Of a DNA stretch of 64,000 nt, positions 1-9,045 are shown in pieces (within the stretch, counting starts at the first letter, position 1; the number at the start of each line of letters is the position of its first letter). Source of the stretch: Streptomyces sp. SUK 48 (GTDB taxonomy: Bacteria; Actinomycetota; Actinomycetes; Streptomycetales; Streptomycetaceae); NCBI RefSeq assembly GCF_009650765.1, contig NZ_CP045740.1, positions 4,502,001 to 4,566,000 of the forward strand, written 5' to 3'. Both the position numbers and the translations under genes were made by a program. The notes beneath the pieces are model-generated. The model was given only the letters and a program-made list of their open reading frames with translations, did not search any database and was not told where the DNA came from.

Positions 1-1777
1 CGACCATCGAGTTGACCTTGACGCGGATGAACGCCGGGCGGCCCGCACGATGGTGCTGGACCTCCTTGGTGATCCGCGATATCAGGCCGTCCCGCAGGGA
101 CTTGGGGGCGACCAGCAGCCGGCGGTAGGTCTCCCGGCGGGAGTAGCCGGACAGCCGGTTGAACAGGTCGGAGAGGTCCGCGCCGACCTGCGGGTCGGCG
201 GTGAGCAGGCCGAGGTCCTCGTACAGCCGGGCGGTCTTCGGGTGGTAGTTGCCGGTGCCGACGTGGCTGTAGCGGCGCAGGGTCTCGCCCTCCTGGCGGA
301 CCACCAGCGACAGCTTGCAGTGCGTCTTCAGGCCGACCAGTCCGTAGACGACGTGGCAGCCGGCCTCCTCCAGCTTCTTCGCCCACTTGATGTTGGCGTG
401 CTCGTCGAAGCGGGCCTTGATCTCCACCAGCACCAGGACCTGCTTGCCGGACTCGGCGGCGTCTATGAGCGCGTCCACGATCGGGGAGTCGCCCGAGGTG
501 CGGTACAGGGTCTGCTTGATCGCGAGGACGTCCGGGTCCTCGGCGGCCTGCTGGAGGAACGCCTGCACGGAGGTGGAGAAGCTGTCGTACGGGTGGTGCA
601 GCAGCACGTCCCGCTGGCGCAGTGCCGCGAAGATGTCGGGCGCGGAGGCCGACTCGACCTCGGCGAGATCGCGGTGGGTGCCCGCGACGAACTTGCGGTA
701 CTTCAGCTCGGGCCGGTCGAGGCCGTGGATGCGGAAGAGCCCGGTCAGGTCGAGCGGGCCGGGCAGCGGGTAGACCTCGGCCTCGGAGATCTTCAGCTCG
801 CGCACCAGCAGGTCGAGCACCTCGCGGTCGATGGACTCCTCGACCTCCAGGCGCACCGGCGGCCCGAAGCGGCGCCGCATGAGCTCCTTCTCCAGGGCCT
901 GGAGGAGGTTCTCGGCGTCGTCCTCCTCGACCTCCAGGTCCTCGTTGCGGGTGAGCCGGAAGGCGTGGTGCTCCAGCACCTCCATGCCCGGGAACAGCTC
1001 TTCGAGGTGCGCGGCGATGACGTCCTCGACGGGGACGTACCGGCCGGGGCTGGACTCCAGGAAGCGGGAGAGCAGCGGCGGCACCTTCACGCGCGCGAAG
1101 TGCTTGTGGCCGCTGACCGGGTTGCGTACGACGACGGCCAGGTTCAGGGACAGGCCGGAGATGTACGGGAAGGGGTGCGCGGGGTCGACGGCGAGCGGGG
1201 TGAGGACCGGGAAGATCTGGTGCCGGAACAGCGTGAACAGGCGGGCCTGCTCCTTGTCCGCCAGTTCGCTCCAGCGCACCAGGTGGATGCCCTCCTCCGC
1301 GAGTGCGGGGGCGACGTCCTCGTGGTAGCAGGCGGCGTGCCGGGCCATCAGCTCGCGCGAGCGGGCCCAGATCATCTCCAGGACCTCGCGCGGCTGGAGC
1401 CCGGAGGCGGACCGGGTGGCAACGCCCGTGGCGATGCGGCGCTTGAGTCCGGCGACCCGGACCATGAAGAACTCGTCCAGGTTGCTGGCGAAGATGGCGA
1501 GGAAGTTGGCGCGCTCCAGCAGGGGCGTGTTCGGGTCCTCGGCCAGTTCCAGGACGCGTTCGTTGAAGGCGAGCCAGCTGCGCTCCCGGTCCAGGAAGCG
1601 GCCCTGGGGCAGCGGGGCGCCGTCGGCCGGGGACTCCTCGTACGTGTCGAGGTCCGCGTCGATGTCGGGTTCCAGGTCGGAGACCGCGGCGGTCAGGGTG
1701 TGCGGCCGGTGCGCCGCGATGGAGCCCACGGAGGGCTGCGGGTGCTGTACCTCTGCCTGGGTGTCTTGCTGGCTCAT
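1..1777 (-). CDS. ppk: Polyphosphate kinase PPK1 (3' end outside window)
   Basis: PPK1 reversibly transfers the gamma phosphate of ATP to polyphosphate. The gene reads leftward from ATG 1777 and runs off the window, so about 592 residues are visible and the C-terminus is missing. After an N-terminal extension of roughly 45 residues rich in Gln, Pro and acidic residues comes the PPK N domain with [15 protein letters not shown] and [14 protein letters not shown]. The catalytic region shows LKTHCK and [10 protein letters not shown] near residues 486-510, which hold the histidines that family knowledge assigns to autophosphorylation. Gene order ppk then mshD is familiar for Streptomyces. phoU/phoR lie at the other end of the window, fitting a phosphate-metabolism neighbourhood. 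Confidence 0.95.
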   Translation of the reverse strand, partial: MSQQDTQAEVQHPQPSVGSIAAHRPHTLTAAVSDLEPDIDADLDTYEESPADGAPLPQGRFLDRERSWLAFNERVLELAEDPNTPLLERANFLAIFASNLDEFFMVRVAGLKRRIATGVATRSASGLQPREVLEMIWARSRELMARHAACYHEDVAPALAEEGIHLVRWSELADKEQARLFTLFRHQIFPVLTPLAVDPAHPFPYISGLSLNLAVVVRNPVSGHKHFARVKVPPLLSRFLESSPGRYVPVEDVIAAHLEELFPGMEVLEHHAFRLTRNEDLEVEEDDAENLLQALEKELMRRRFGPPVRLEVEESIDREVLDLLVRELKISEAEVYPLPGPLDLTGLFRIHGLDRPELKYRKFVAGTHRDLAEVESASAPDIFAALRQRDVLLHHPYDSFSTSVQAFLQQAAEDPDVLAIKQTLYRTSGDSPIVDALIDAAESGKQVLVLVEIKARFDEHANIKWAKKLEEAGCHVVYGLVGLKTHCKLSLVVRQEGETLRRYSHVGTGNYHPKTARLYEDLGLLTADPQVGADLSDLFNRLSGYSRRETYRRLLVAPKSLRDGLISRITKEVQHHRAGRPAFIRVKVNSMV

Positions 1778-2057
1778 GAACCCATTCTTCCGCGCGACCG
1801 GTGCGGCAGGCGCGTCGGAACGTGCGGGCGGGAGCGTCACGGTCCCGTTCCCCGCGGGCCCCTCGGGGGCGGCGAAGGCTCTGGCACGACGGGTTTCATT
1901 GGCCGAGCGTCGCAAGTCCGTCTGAATCGATGGTTACGGCGACATGACGTGCGGGATAGCGGGGGGCGGCTCCCGGGGGTCGGGGACGCGGCGGCGAGGG
2001 ATTCCGCGGCGGCTCGGGCACGGTCGTCCCAAGCCGTACGGGTTCGGGAACGCGGAC
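1778..2057. other. Intergenic region upstream of ppk
   Basis: This gap separates the ppk start from the terminator of the leftward ABC operon. It should hold the ppk promoter, reading leftward. I looked for 11-bp GTTCA-type PHO repeats like those at 63762-63794 and did not find a convincing set. No coding sequence is supported. Confidence 0.5.
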
Positions 2058-2087
2058 GCGGGACCGTACGCCGTCGTACGGTCCCGC
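2058..2087 (-). terminator. Terminator of the ABC exporter operon
   Basis: A perfect 13-bp inverted repeat (GCGGGACCGTACG and its complement) with a 4-base CCGT loop lies 17 bases past the permease stop codon. There is no strong U tract, as is common in Streptomyces. Confidence 0.75.
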
Positions 2088-2104
2088 ACCGGGGTCGGAA
2101 GGCG

Positions 2105-3100
2105 TCAGCCGGTGGCCCGCGCGGCGCGCAGCGTCCCGGTCTGCCGGCGCAGCACCAGGAAGCAGCCGGTGACCAGCAGCGCGGCGACGGCCAGGGTCAG
2201 CGCGGTGGTGGTGAGCTGGAGGTCCCAGAGGTGGGACTGCGGCTGGTAGGTGTTGTAGCGGCCGGTGAAGCGGTCGAACGCCGTCGCGCAGGACGCGGGG
2301 GAGTCGCACGTCGGGGGCGGCACATGGGCGCCGGAGGCGGTCACCATGCCCTGGTCGACCACCATGCCCTTGCCGAGGAAGCCCTGGTCGACGGTGCTCA
2401 GCCGGGTCACCGCGGGCCACAGGTGCGGCATCGCCAGCTCGGTCAGCCCGCGCACGACGCCCGCCGCCACCAGGCCGACCGCCAGTGCGGGCAGCGTCCG
2501 GCGCAGCAGCAGGCCGGCCAGGGCGCCGGCCGCGAGCCCCGCGAGGGCCATGGCCACGAGGGTGGGGCCGCCCGCGTGGAAGGTGAAGCGGTCGTACCAC
2601 TCCTTGGCGGAGTCGATCCGGCCCTGGCCCGCGGCCCAGGCGCGGTGGTGCAGCCAGGCCAGCAGTGCGGTGCAGACGGTGACGCCGAGCGCCGGGACGG
2701 CGAGGCGCACGGCCAGCCAGCGGGCCGGGGAGGTGGCCTGGGTCCAGGCGAGCCGGGCGGTGCCGGACTCCAGCTCGCGGCCGGTCAGCGCGGCGCCCGC
2801 CCAGGCGGCCAGCAGGAAGGGCAGCACGTTCAGGGCGATGGTGGCGTAGTCGTAGGAGGACTTGTAGCGCAGGATCGCGTTCTGGTCGTAGCTGCACCGC
2901 TCGCTCATGCCGCATGCCTCGTACTGCCGCCAGCCCTCGGCCGCCGCGTCCGCGAGCGGGCCGGAGAGGGCGATGAGCAGGGCGACCAGGGCGAGCCAGA
3001 GCACGGCCCAGGTGTACAGCGCGGGCCGGTGCAGGCGCAGCAGCCAGCGGGTCTGCCGGGGCCGGTCGGCGGGGGCGGCGGTCAGGGTCATGGCGCTCAC
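2105..3100 (-). CDS. ABC transporter permease
   Basis: Membrane subunit of an ABC exporter, 331 residues. It has about six hydrophobic segments: one near residues 25-50, others after the extracellular-looking Cys-containing stretch CGMSERCSY, and a last one before the C-terminal RRQTG tail. The loop near residues 235-285 contains a second Cys pair (PPTCDSPASC), so one or two external disulphides are possible. GTG 3100 is chosen as start because it overlaps the ATPase stop as GTGA and has GAGGAG eight bases upstream; ATG 3091 is an alternative. It is the last gene of the gntR-ATPase-permease operon. The substrate is not evident from sequence. Confidence 0.85.
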   Translation of the reverse strand: MSAMTLTAAPADRPRQTRWLLRLHRPALYTWAVLWLALVALLIALSGPLADAAAEGWRQYEACGMSERCSYDQNAILRYKSSYDYATIALNVLPFLLAAWAGAALTGRELESGTARLAWTQATSPARWLAVRLAVPALGVTVCTALLAWLHHRAWAAGQGRIDSAKEWYDRFTFHAGGPTLVAMALAGLAAGALAGLLLRRTLPALAVGLVAAGVVRGLTELAMPHLWPAVTRLSTVDQGFLGKGMVVDQGMVTASGAHVPPPTCDSPASCATAFDRFTGRYNTYQPQSHLWDLQLTTTALTLAVAALLVTGCFLVLRRQTGTLRAARATG

Positions 3101-3969
3101 GCGGCACGCTCCTCGGCGGGGTTCGGGGCGCCGGCGTCGCGCAGGTGGGCGAGGACCAGCTCTTCCAGGGAGGGCGCGGTGGTGCGCCAGTCGTGGGCGA
3201 GCGGTCCGGCCGGGCGGATCAGCGCGGTGAGCTGGCGGCCGGTGACGCGGGACTCGACGACGGTGTGCGGGGCGAGGTCGGCGCTCGCGGCGCCGCTGAC
3301 CCGCAGATGGGAGCCGAGCAGCTCGTCGATCTCGCCGGCCAGCCGGATGCGGCCGCCCGCGACCAGCAGCAGATGGTCGCAGGAGTCCTCCAGCTCCGCG
3401 ATGACGTGCGAGGAGAGCACGATCGTGGTGCCGTGCATCGCGGCCTGGCCCATCAGCGTGCCCATCAGCTCGTGCCGGGCCAGCGGGTCCAGGTCGGCCA
3501 TCGGCTCGTCCAGGAGCAGCAGGTCGGGCCGCTTGCCGAGGGCGAGGGCGAGCGCGACGCGGGTGCGCTGGCCGCCGGAGAGGGTGCGGACGCGGGCGGA
3601 CGCGTCCAGCTGCCCGACGATGTGGCCGGCCAGCTCCGCGTCCCAGCGCCCGGGGTTGAGGTCGGCGCCCATGCGCAACGTCTCCGCGACGGTGAGCTGC
3701 GGGTACAGCGGCTTGTCCTGGGCGACGTAGCCGACCCGGGGGCGGGCCTGCGCGGGGGTGGTGCCGAGGACGGCGAGGGTGCCCTCGGTGGGGCCCGTCA
3801 GCCCGGCGGTGAGGGACAGGAGGGTGGACTTGCCCGCCCCGTTGGGGCCCACGACGGCGCACACGCGACCCGTCGGCAGGGCGAAGGCGCAGTCCCGCAG
3901 GGCCCAGCCGCCCCGGCTGCCGAATCGTTTGCCCAGAGCGTCGGCCCGCAGGGCCGTGTCGCTGCTCAT
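3097..3969 (-). CDS. ABC transporter ATP-binding protein
   Basis: ATPase subunit of the exporter, about 290 residues. Walker A GPNGAGKST lies near residue 39, the Q-loop in VGYVAQDKPLYP, the signature as LSGGQRTRVALA, Walker B as LLLLDEPMADLDP and the switch His in LSSHVIAELE. Its ATG overlaps the GntR stop as ATGA and its stop overlaps the permease GTG, so all three genes are translationally coupled. YtrA-regulated ABC exporters of this plan often respond to cell-envelope stress; that role here is inference. Confidence 0.92.
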   Translation of the reverse strand: MSSDTALRADALGKRFGSRGGWALRDCAFALPTGRVCAVVGPNGAGKSTLLSLTAGLTGPTEGTLAVLGTTPAQARPRVGYVAQDKPLYPQLTVAETLRMGADLNPGRWDAELAGHIVGQLDASARVRTLSGGQRTRVALALALGKRPDLLLLDEPMADLDPLARHELMGTLMGQAAMHGTTIVLSSHVIAELEDSCDHLLLVAGGRIRLAGEIDELLGSHLRVSGAASADLAPHTVVESRVTGRQLTALIRPAGPLAHDWRTTAPSLEELVLAHLRDAGAPNPAEERAA

Positions 3970-4352
3970 GACGGATCTCCCTGGAAGTGCTTGTCGAGTA
4001 CGGCGGTGAAGAGCGCGGCCACGTCCTCCCGCTCCAGGCCGGCCGCGCCGGCGCGGCGGGCCCAGTCCTCCAGCTCGGTGCGGAGCGGGGAGTCGGCGGG
4101 GGCGGCGCCCAGCGCGCGGCGTACGAAGGTGCCGAGTCCGCGCCGGGCCTCGACCAGGCCCTCCCGCTCCAGCTCGCGGTACGCCTTGAGAACGGTGTTG
4201 GGGTTGATGGCGGTGGCCTCGACGACCTCGCGGGCCGTCGGCAGCCGGTCGCCGGGGCGCAGCAGGCCCAGGCGCAGGGCCTGTTTGGTCTGCTGGACGA
4301 TCTGGACGTATGTGGCGACACCGCTGTGCCGGTCGATGCGGTATTCGACCAC
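3966..4352 (-). CDS. GntR-family (YtrA subfamily) repressor
   Basis: Small 128-residue regulator with only a GntR winged helix (about residues 10-75, motif LPTAREVVEATAINPNTVLKAY) and a short dimerisation tail, which is the YtrA pattern. YtrA proteins usually control an adjacent ABC transporter, and here the ABC genes follow with overlapping codons. The start is taken as GTG 4352, giving VVEYRIDRHSG, the usual family N-terminus; a longer reading from 4418 would pass through the operator and is unlikely. The only plausible ribosome binding bases lie inside the operator palindrome at 4359-4398. Confidence 0.9.
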   Translation of the reverse strand: MVEYRIDRHSGVATYVQIVQQTKQALRLGLLRPGDRLPTAREVVEATAINPNTVLKAYRELEREGLVEARRGLGTFVRRALGAAPADSPLRTELEDWARRAGAAGLEREDVAALFTAVLDKHFQGDPS

Positions 4353-4358
4353 GCGAGA

Positions 4359-4398
4359 GCACCACCCTTTCACTAATTGAGTAGTGAAAGGGTGGTGC
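4359..4398 (-). promoter_or_regulatory. Operator of the YtrA-type regulator
   Basis: Perfect inverted repeat with 17-bp arms (left arm 4359-4375, right arm 4382-4398) and a 6-base spacer, ending seven bases before the GTG of the repressor gene. The inner part reads CACTAATTGAGTAGTG. Position and symmetry point to autoregulation by the adjacent GntR protein. In RNA the same repeat would form a hairpin that covers the likely Shine-Dalgarno bases AAAGGGTGG. Confidence 0.8.
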
Positions 4399-4402
4399 AA
4401 AG

Positions 4403-4432
4403 AAGGGGCGGCCGTCAAGACGACCGCCCCTT
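4403..4432 (-). terminator. Terminator after mshD
   Basis: Inverted repeat AAGGGGCGG...CCGCCCCTT with one internal mismatch allowing 12 of 13 pairs and a short loop. It lies between the mshD stop and the gntR operator, insulating the ABC operon from mshD transcription. Confidence 0.75.
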
Positions 4433-4468
4433 AAGGGCGCCCTGCGGGTCTTATGTCACATTTCTAGG

Positions 4469-5395
4469 TCACGTCTCCGTGCGGTACATCAGGTCCGTCT
4501 CGTACGTGGCGAAGCCCAGCCGCTCGTACACCGAGACCGCGGCCTTGTTGTCGGCGTCGACGTAGAGCATCGCGGTCGGCAGGCCCTGCGCGGCGAGGTG
4601 GCGCAGCCCGATGGTGGTGAGCGCCTTGCCGAGGCCGCCGCCCTGCTCGCCGGGGCGGACCCCGAGCACATAGACCTCGCCGAGGCCCTCCTCTGCGTGC
4701 ACCTTCGTCCAGTGGAAGCCGATCAGCTCCCCGCGCCGCTCGGCGAGGAAGAACCCGGCCGGGTCGAACCACGGCTGGGCCTTGCGGTCGTCCAGGTCGC
4801 GCTGGGTCAGCGAGCCCTGCTCGGGGTGGTGGGCGAACGCGCCCGCGTTGACCGCGAGCCACGCGGTGTCGTCCTCGCCCGGCTCGAATGCGCGCACCCG
4901 CACGCCCTCGGGCAGCTGCGGGTCCGGCAGTTCGAGACCGGTCAACTCCCGCCGCATCTGGCGCAGTTCGCGGAACAGGGTGAGGCCGAGCACCTGGGCG
5001 AGATGGCGGGCGGCCGGGTGGCCGCCGTGGGCCCACACGCGCAGCCGCTTGCCGGAGGCGGCGAGCAGGGCCGCGCCCAGCGCCCGCCCGTGCCCGTGCC
5101 CGCGGTACTCGGGGCCGATGACGAGTTCGGCGGCCGGCGCCTCTACCGGATCGGTGTCCTCCAGCTGGGCGTAGCCGACGAGTTGGCCGTCGACGGACAG
5201 CAGCAGATGCGAGACGCCCTCCCGGGCTCCCGCGCGCAGCTGGAGACGGCCCTGCTCGGACACCGGCTGCTGACCGTCGACCCGCGCGGCCTCGCCGAGC
5301 AGGGTGAGCACGGCCTCGGCCTGGTCCGGGGTGAGCGCGGAATGGGTCTCGATGGAGCGGGCGGGAAAGGCCCGTACGGTGTCGTCGCTGCTCAT
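4469..5395 (-). CDS. mshD: Mycothiol synthase
   Basis: MshD acetylates Cys-GlcN-Ins with acetyl-CoA, the last step of mycothiol synthesis. The 308-residue protein has two GNAT domains: the N-terminal one with IGPEYRGHGHGRALGAALL near residues 92-110 and the C-terminal one with YVLGVRPGEQGGGLGKALT near residues 240-258, plus the family ending YERLGFATYETDLMYRTE. Length and double-GNAT architecture match the family. mshA, the first committed enzyme of the same pathway, is also in this window at 45.3 kb. ATG 5395 is the only start that keeps the normal N-terminus. Confidence 0.95.
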   Translation of the reverse strand: MSSDDTVRAFPARSIETHSALTPDQAEAVLTLLGEAARVDGQQPVSEQGRLQLRAGAREGVSHLLLSVDGQLVGYAQLEDTDPVEAPAAELVIGPEYRGHGHGRALGAALLAASGKRLRVWAHGGHPAARHLAQVLGLTLFRELRQMRRELTGLELPDPQLPEGVRVRAFEPGEDDTAWLAVNAGAFAHHPEQGSLTQRDLDDRKAQPWFDPAGFFLAERRGELIGFHWTKVHAEEGLGEVYVLGVRPGEQGGGLGKALTTIGLRHLAAQGLPTAMLYVDADNKAAVSVYERLGFATYETDLMYRTET

Positions 5396-5490
5396 GCGTA
5401 CGAGGGTACGGGGCGGTCACGGGCGCCGCCGTGACCACCGGCCGGGAGTTCGGCCGGGGCGCGTTCACCAGGACGGCGCCGCGGCGCCCT

Positions 5491-6321
5491 TCACGCGGAC
5501 CGCACGAAGGCGCTCAGGGTGTCCATGGCCAGCTTGTCCGTCGCGTCGCTCGCACCGGTCAGGCGGTGGACGACGATCCAGCCCCGCGGCACGACGCCGG
5601 CGAAGACGGACGCGCCGCGTGTCGCGCCGTTGTGCCACAGCAGCCGCCCCGTCCGCTGCCACCCCGGCGCGGGCTCGCCGAGCCCGCGCTCGACCAGCAG
5701 GCCGGTGACGAGGCGGGCGGTGGCCCGGGGGGTCGCCCACAGACCCCCGGCGGGCAGGATCGCGCCGGTCATGGTCCAGGGGCGCCCGGGCCGTCCGAAC
5801 AGCCCCCGGCGGCACAGCCGGACGTCCGCCGGGGGATCGGCGCCGACGTCGGTGATGCCGAGGGGGTCGAGGACATGGCGGCGCAGGAGCTCCTCGTACG
5901 GGGTGCGGGTGGCCGCGACCAGGGCGGCGCCGAGCAGGGCGTATCCGAGGTTGGAGTACTCCTCGGCGCTGCCCGCGGGGGCCGTGGCCAGGGTGTCGAG
6001 GCGCCGTACGACCGCGTCCAGGGCCCGCTCGTCGAAGCCCGCGTAGGGGTCGCGTCCGCGGATGCCGCCGGGCAGCCGGGGCAGGCCCGAGGTGTGCTCG
6101 GCGAGGTGGCGCAGGGTGATCCCCGTGCCGCCGGGCGCCGGCAGGAACCGTTCGATCGGGTCGTCGAGGGCCAGGACCCCGCGATGGGCCAGGGCGGTCA
6201 GCACGGTCGCGGTGAGCGGCTTGGTCAGGGAACCGATCTGCACGAACCGGTCGGGGTCGTGGCCGTGCAGGATCAGGGGCGCCTGGAAGCTGCTGAGTAC
6301 GCAGGTGGGTACGCGGGACAT
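5491..6321 (-). CDS. Serine hydrolase of the beta-lactamase / class C family
   Basis: A 276-residue penicillin-binding-protein-like hydrolase. The nucleophile motif SLTK is at residues 31-34, the YSN motif at 122-124, and HNGATRG near residue 232 stands in the KTG-like position. No signal peptide is visible, so it is probably cytoplasmic or its true start lies elsewhere. The family includes esterases, D-peptidases and beta-lactamases, and the substrate cannot be told. It follows the two-component genes by 28 bases in the same direction and may be cotranscribed with them. Confidence 0.85.
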   Translation of the reverse strand: MSRVPTCVLSSFQAPLILHGHDPDRFVQIGSLTKPLTATVLTALAHRGVLALDDPIERFLPAPGGTGITLRHLAEHTSGLPRLPGGIRGRDPYAGFDERALDAVVRRLDTLATAPAGSAEEYSNLGYALLGAALVAATRTPYEELLRRHVLDPLGITDVGADPPADVRLCRRGLFGRPGRPWTMTGAILPAGGLWATPRATARLVTGLLVERGLGEPAPGWQRTGRLLWHNGATRGASVFAGVVPRGWIVVHRLTGASDATDKLAMDTLSAFVRSA

Positions 6322-6349
6322 GGTGACCCTTCAAAAGGACCGGACGCCG

Positions 6350-7831
6350 CTACCCTGCCACCTCGGCCGCCGCCGGTTCCGGCGGGGGTACCGGGGCCCC
6401 GGGCAGGCGTACGGTCGCCACCGAGCCGCCGCCGGGGGCCGGGGCCAGCGTGACCTCGCCGCCGGACTGCTGGACCGTGCGGGCGACGATGGACAGGCCG
6501 AGGCCGGAGCCGGGCAGCGCGCGGGCGCCGGGGGAGCGCCAGAAGCGGTCGAAGACATGAGGGAGTTCGTCCTCGGGGACGCCGGGTCCGTGGTCGCGGA
6601 CGGTGAGGACGCCGTCGGTCAGCCGGACCTCCACGGTGCCGCCCTCCGGGCTGAACTTCACCGCGTTGTCCAGGATGTTGACCACCGCGCGCTCCAGCGC
6701 GGACGGCTCCCCGACCACGAACCAGGGCTCCAGGTCCGCCGTGATGGTCAGCTCCGGGCCGCGCAGCCGGGCCCGGCGCAGCGCCGCCTCCACGGTGTCC
6801 TGGAACGGCACCACCTGCACCCGCTCGCCGCGCTGCCCCTCCGAACGCGACAGCTCCTGCAAGTCGCCGATCAGCGAGGCCAGTTCCGTCATCTGCGCCT
6901 TCACCGAGTTCAGCAGCGCCTTGCGGTCCTCGGGCGGCAGCGGGCGGCCGGTCTCCTCGCTGCGGGTGAGCAGTTCGATGTTGGTGCGCAGCGAGGTCAG
7001 CGGGGTGCGCAGCTCGTGCCCGGCGTCCGCGATCAGCCGCTGCTGGAGCTCCCGGGAGCCGGCCAGCGAGGCGGTCATGGAGTTGAAGGACCGGGACAGC
7101 CGGGCCACCTCGTCCTCGCTGTCGTCCTCCACCGGGATGCGGATGGTCAGGTCCTCGGTGCGGGAGACGTGCTCCACGGCCTCCGTGAGCTTGTCCACCG
7201 GCCGCAGCCCGGCCCGGGCGACGGCGAGGCCCGCGGCGCCCGCCCCGAGGACGCCGACACCGGAGACCAGCAGCAGGATGAGCGCGAGGTCGTTGAGGGT
7301 CTTCTGGGTGTTCTTCAGGGGTACGGCGATCATCATGGCCGCGCCCGGATACAGCTGGGGACCCACGTTGGTGTCGATCACGAGCGGCATGGTGAGCACC
7401 CGGAGGTCGTTGCCCTGGGAGTCCGTGCCGTTGCGCAGGATGCCGCTGCTGTGGGTGCCGCCGTCGCGGATCACGGCCCGGTCGGCACCGGTGGTCTTCA
7501 CCGTGCCCGGGGAGTCCGAGGGGACGCAGGGGGTGCCGTCCGGCTTGACCAGCTGCGAGTAGACGGTCTCGTGGGTGCGCAGGCCGCCGTAGGGGGAGGG
7601 GTCGACCGGCTTGGCCGGGCAGGAGGCGAGCAGCTTGTACACCGCCTCCGCCGCCGGGCGCGGCGCCGATCTCTCCAGGTCCCTGTCGATCTGCTCGTAC
7701 AGCTTGCGCTCCACGATGAACCAGCAGGTCACCGAGACCGCCGCCACCGCGAACGCCACCGCCGCCGCGACCAGCACGGCCAGCCTGGCCCGGAGCGGAA
7801 GGGAGCGGTAACGCCGTACGACCTTGTTCAC
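6350..7831 (-). CDS. Sensor histidine kinase (HAMP, HisKA, HATPase)
   Basis: A 493-residue membrane kinase. A membrane segment near residues 17-40 is followed by an extracytoplasmic sensor region of about 140 residues, a second membrane segment near residues 180-205 and a HAMP linker. The phospho-acceptor box is [13 protein letters not shown] near residues 268-280. The ATPase shows [21 protein letters not shown] and [12 protein letters not shown] 7831 overlaps the response-regulator stop as GTGA, so the pair is coupled. Organisation resembles MprB/CseC kinases, which sense envelope stress, and an HtrA-type protease gene lies just upstream; the link is inference. Confidence 0.93.
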   Translation of the reverse strand: MNKVVRRYRSLPLRARLAVLVAAAVAFAVAAVSVTCWFIVERKLYEQIDRDLERSAPRPAAEAVYKLLASCPAKPVDPSPYGGLRTHETVYSQLVKPDGTPCVPSDSPGTVKTTGADRAVIRDGGTHSSGILRNGTDSQGNDLRVLTMPLVIDTNVGPQLYPGAAMMIAVPLKNTQKTLNDLALILLLVSGVGVLGAGAAGLAVARAGLRPVDKLTEAVEHVSRTEDLTIRIPVEDDSEDEVARLSRSFNSMTASLAGSRELQQRLIADAGHELRTPLTSLRTNIELLTRSEETGRPLPPEDRKALLNSVKAQMTELASLIGDLQELSRSEGQRGERVQVVPFQDTVEAALRRARLRGPELTITADLEPWFVVGEPSALERAVVNILDNAVKFSPEGGTVEVRLTDGVLTVRDHGPGVPEDELPHVFDRFWRSPGARALPGSGLGLSIVARTVQQSGGEVTLAPAPGGGSVATVRLPGAPVPPPEPAAAEVAG

Positions 7832-8562
7832 TCGGCGCCGCCCTGCCGCAGGACGTAGCCGACGCCCCGCACGGTGTGCACCAGCCGGGGCTCCCCGCCC
7901 GCCTCGGTCTTGCGGCGCAGGTACATCACGTACACGTCGAGGGAGTTGGAGGACGGCTCGAAGTCGAAGCCCCAGACCGCCTTGAGGATCTGCTCCCGGG
8001 TGAGGACCTGGCGCGGGTGCGCCAGGAACATCTCCAGGAGCGTGAACTCGGTGCGGGTCAGCTCGACCTGCCGGCCGCCCCGGGTGACCTCCCGGGTCGC
8101 GAGGTCCATGCGCAGATCGCCGAAGGTGAGGGCCTCGTCCGCCTGGGCCGCCGGGGAGACGGCGGCCGCGTAGGAGCTGCGCCGCAGCAGGGCGCGGATC
8201 CGGGCGAACAGCTCGTCCAGCTCGAAGGGCTTGACGAGGTAGTCGTCGGCGCCCGCGTCCAGGCCGGTCACCCGGTCGCCGACCGTGTCGCGGGCGGTGA
8301 GCATGAGGATCGGGAGGGTGTCCCCGCCGCCGCGCAGGCGCCGGGCCGCCGTCAGACCGTCCATCCGGGGCATCTGGATGTCCAGGACGACCAGGTCCGG
8401 CTGGTAGGCCGCGGCCTTCTCCAGGGCGTCCGCGCCGTCGACGGCGACCTCGGTGTCGTACCCCTCGAAGGCGAGGGAGCGCTGGAGCGCCTCGCGTACG
8501 GCCGGCTCGTCGTCGACGATCAGGATGCGCTGGGTGTCACGGTCGCCTTCGGCGGGGCTCAT
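7828..8562 (-). CDS. OmpR-family response regulator
   Basis: DNA-binding partner of the adjacent kinase, 244 residues. The receiver has acidic pair D17-D18, phospho-acceptor D61 in [12 protein letters not shown], the Thr in LMLTARD and Lys in YLVKPFE. The C-terminal winged helix contains [16 protein letters not shown] and the recognition region [18 protein letters not shown] 8562 is the start. It resembles MprA-type regulators. Confidence 0.93.
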   Translation of the reverse strand: MSPAEGDRDTQRILIVDDEPAVREALQRSLAFEGYDTEVAVDGADALEKAAAYQPDLVVLDIQMPRMDGLTAARRLRGGGDTLPILMLTARDTVGDRVTGLDAGADDYLVKPFELDELFARIRALLRRSSYAAAVSPAAQADEALTFGDLRMDLATREVTRGGRQVELTRTEFTLLEMFLAHPRQVLTREQILKAVWGFDFEPSSNSLDVYVMYLRRKTEAGGEPRLVHTVRGVGYVLRQGGAE

Positions 8563-8705
8563 GCTCGCGATTCCTTGTGGAGATGGGTCGTGGGACGGGG
8601 GTCTGATCGTGTCCGGGTCGTCCGGGAGACGTGGCGTCCCGGTGTCCCGGTGACGTGTCCTCCAGCCTCCCATGGCGGCGGGCCGGGAGGCGCGGACGAC
8701 GGGGG

Positions 8706-8954
8706 TCAGGCCGTGAGGGCCGCGAGATTGCGCATCGCGGTCAGCCGGTGCAGCGGCACCTTGTGGCCCCGGCGGTGGTGCCGGTCCGCGGCGCTGCGGC
8801 GCAGCCCCATCAGCTGGGGGACGTGCGCCGGGACGATCTCCGCGGCGCGGGGTCCGGGGGCGGCCGGCGTGTGCAGCCCGCGCGCCACCGCGAGGGCGAC
8901 GGTGAGGTCGGCCGGGCCGCGGCCCGCTTCCCGGTGGAAGGTCAGCTGGATCAT
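8706..8954 (-). CDS. Small protein of unknown function
   Basis: An 82-residue protein with no recognised domain. The start is well supported: ATG 8954 has GGAGG six bases upstream. The protein is basic (many Arg and His in [14 protein letters not shown]), with no membrane segment or signal peptide. It lies between the HtrA-like protease gene and the response regulator gene, all reading leftward, so it may belong to the same stress-response unit. Confidence 0.6.
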   Translation of the reverse strand: MIQLTFHREAGRGPADLTVALAVARGLHTPAAPGPRAAEIVPAHVPQLMGLRRSAADRHHRRGHKVPLHRLTAMRNLAALTA

Positions 8955-9005
8955 GATGTTCCTCCAGACACCCCGAGTGATGCTGAAAGGCCCTGGTGAG
9001 GACCG

Positions 9006-9045
9006 GGTGAGCCCCTGAGGGCCCCTGGTGAGCCCCTGAGGGCCC
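9006..9045. repeat. Tandem 19-bp repeat at the 3' end of the protease gene
   Basis: The block GGTGAGCCCCTGAGGGCCC occurs at 9006-9024 and again at 9027-9045, touching the protease stop codon. The unit contains a GGGCCC palindrome and may serve as part of a terminator, but no simple long hairpin stands out. Confidence 0.7.

Noticed and set aside
1778..1960. PHO box upstream of ppk
   Set aside because: PhoP control of ppk is known in Streptomyces, but no pair of GTTCA units with 11- or 22-base spacing is visible here; only scattered partial matches.
50..3730. Very long rightward open frame over ppk and the ABC operon
   Set aside because: It is antisense to ppk and the ABC genes, has no domain-like sequence, and is a typical shadow frame of high-GC coding DNA.
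9006..9045. Transposon footprint at the protease 3' end
   Set aside because: The 19-bp units are direct repeats with no element or terminal inverted repeats between them; simple tandem duplication suffices.
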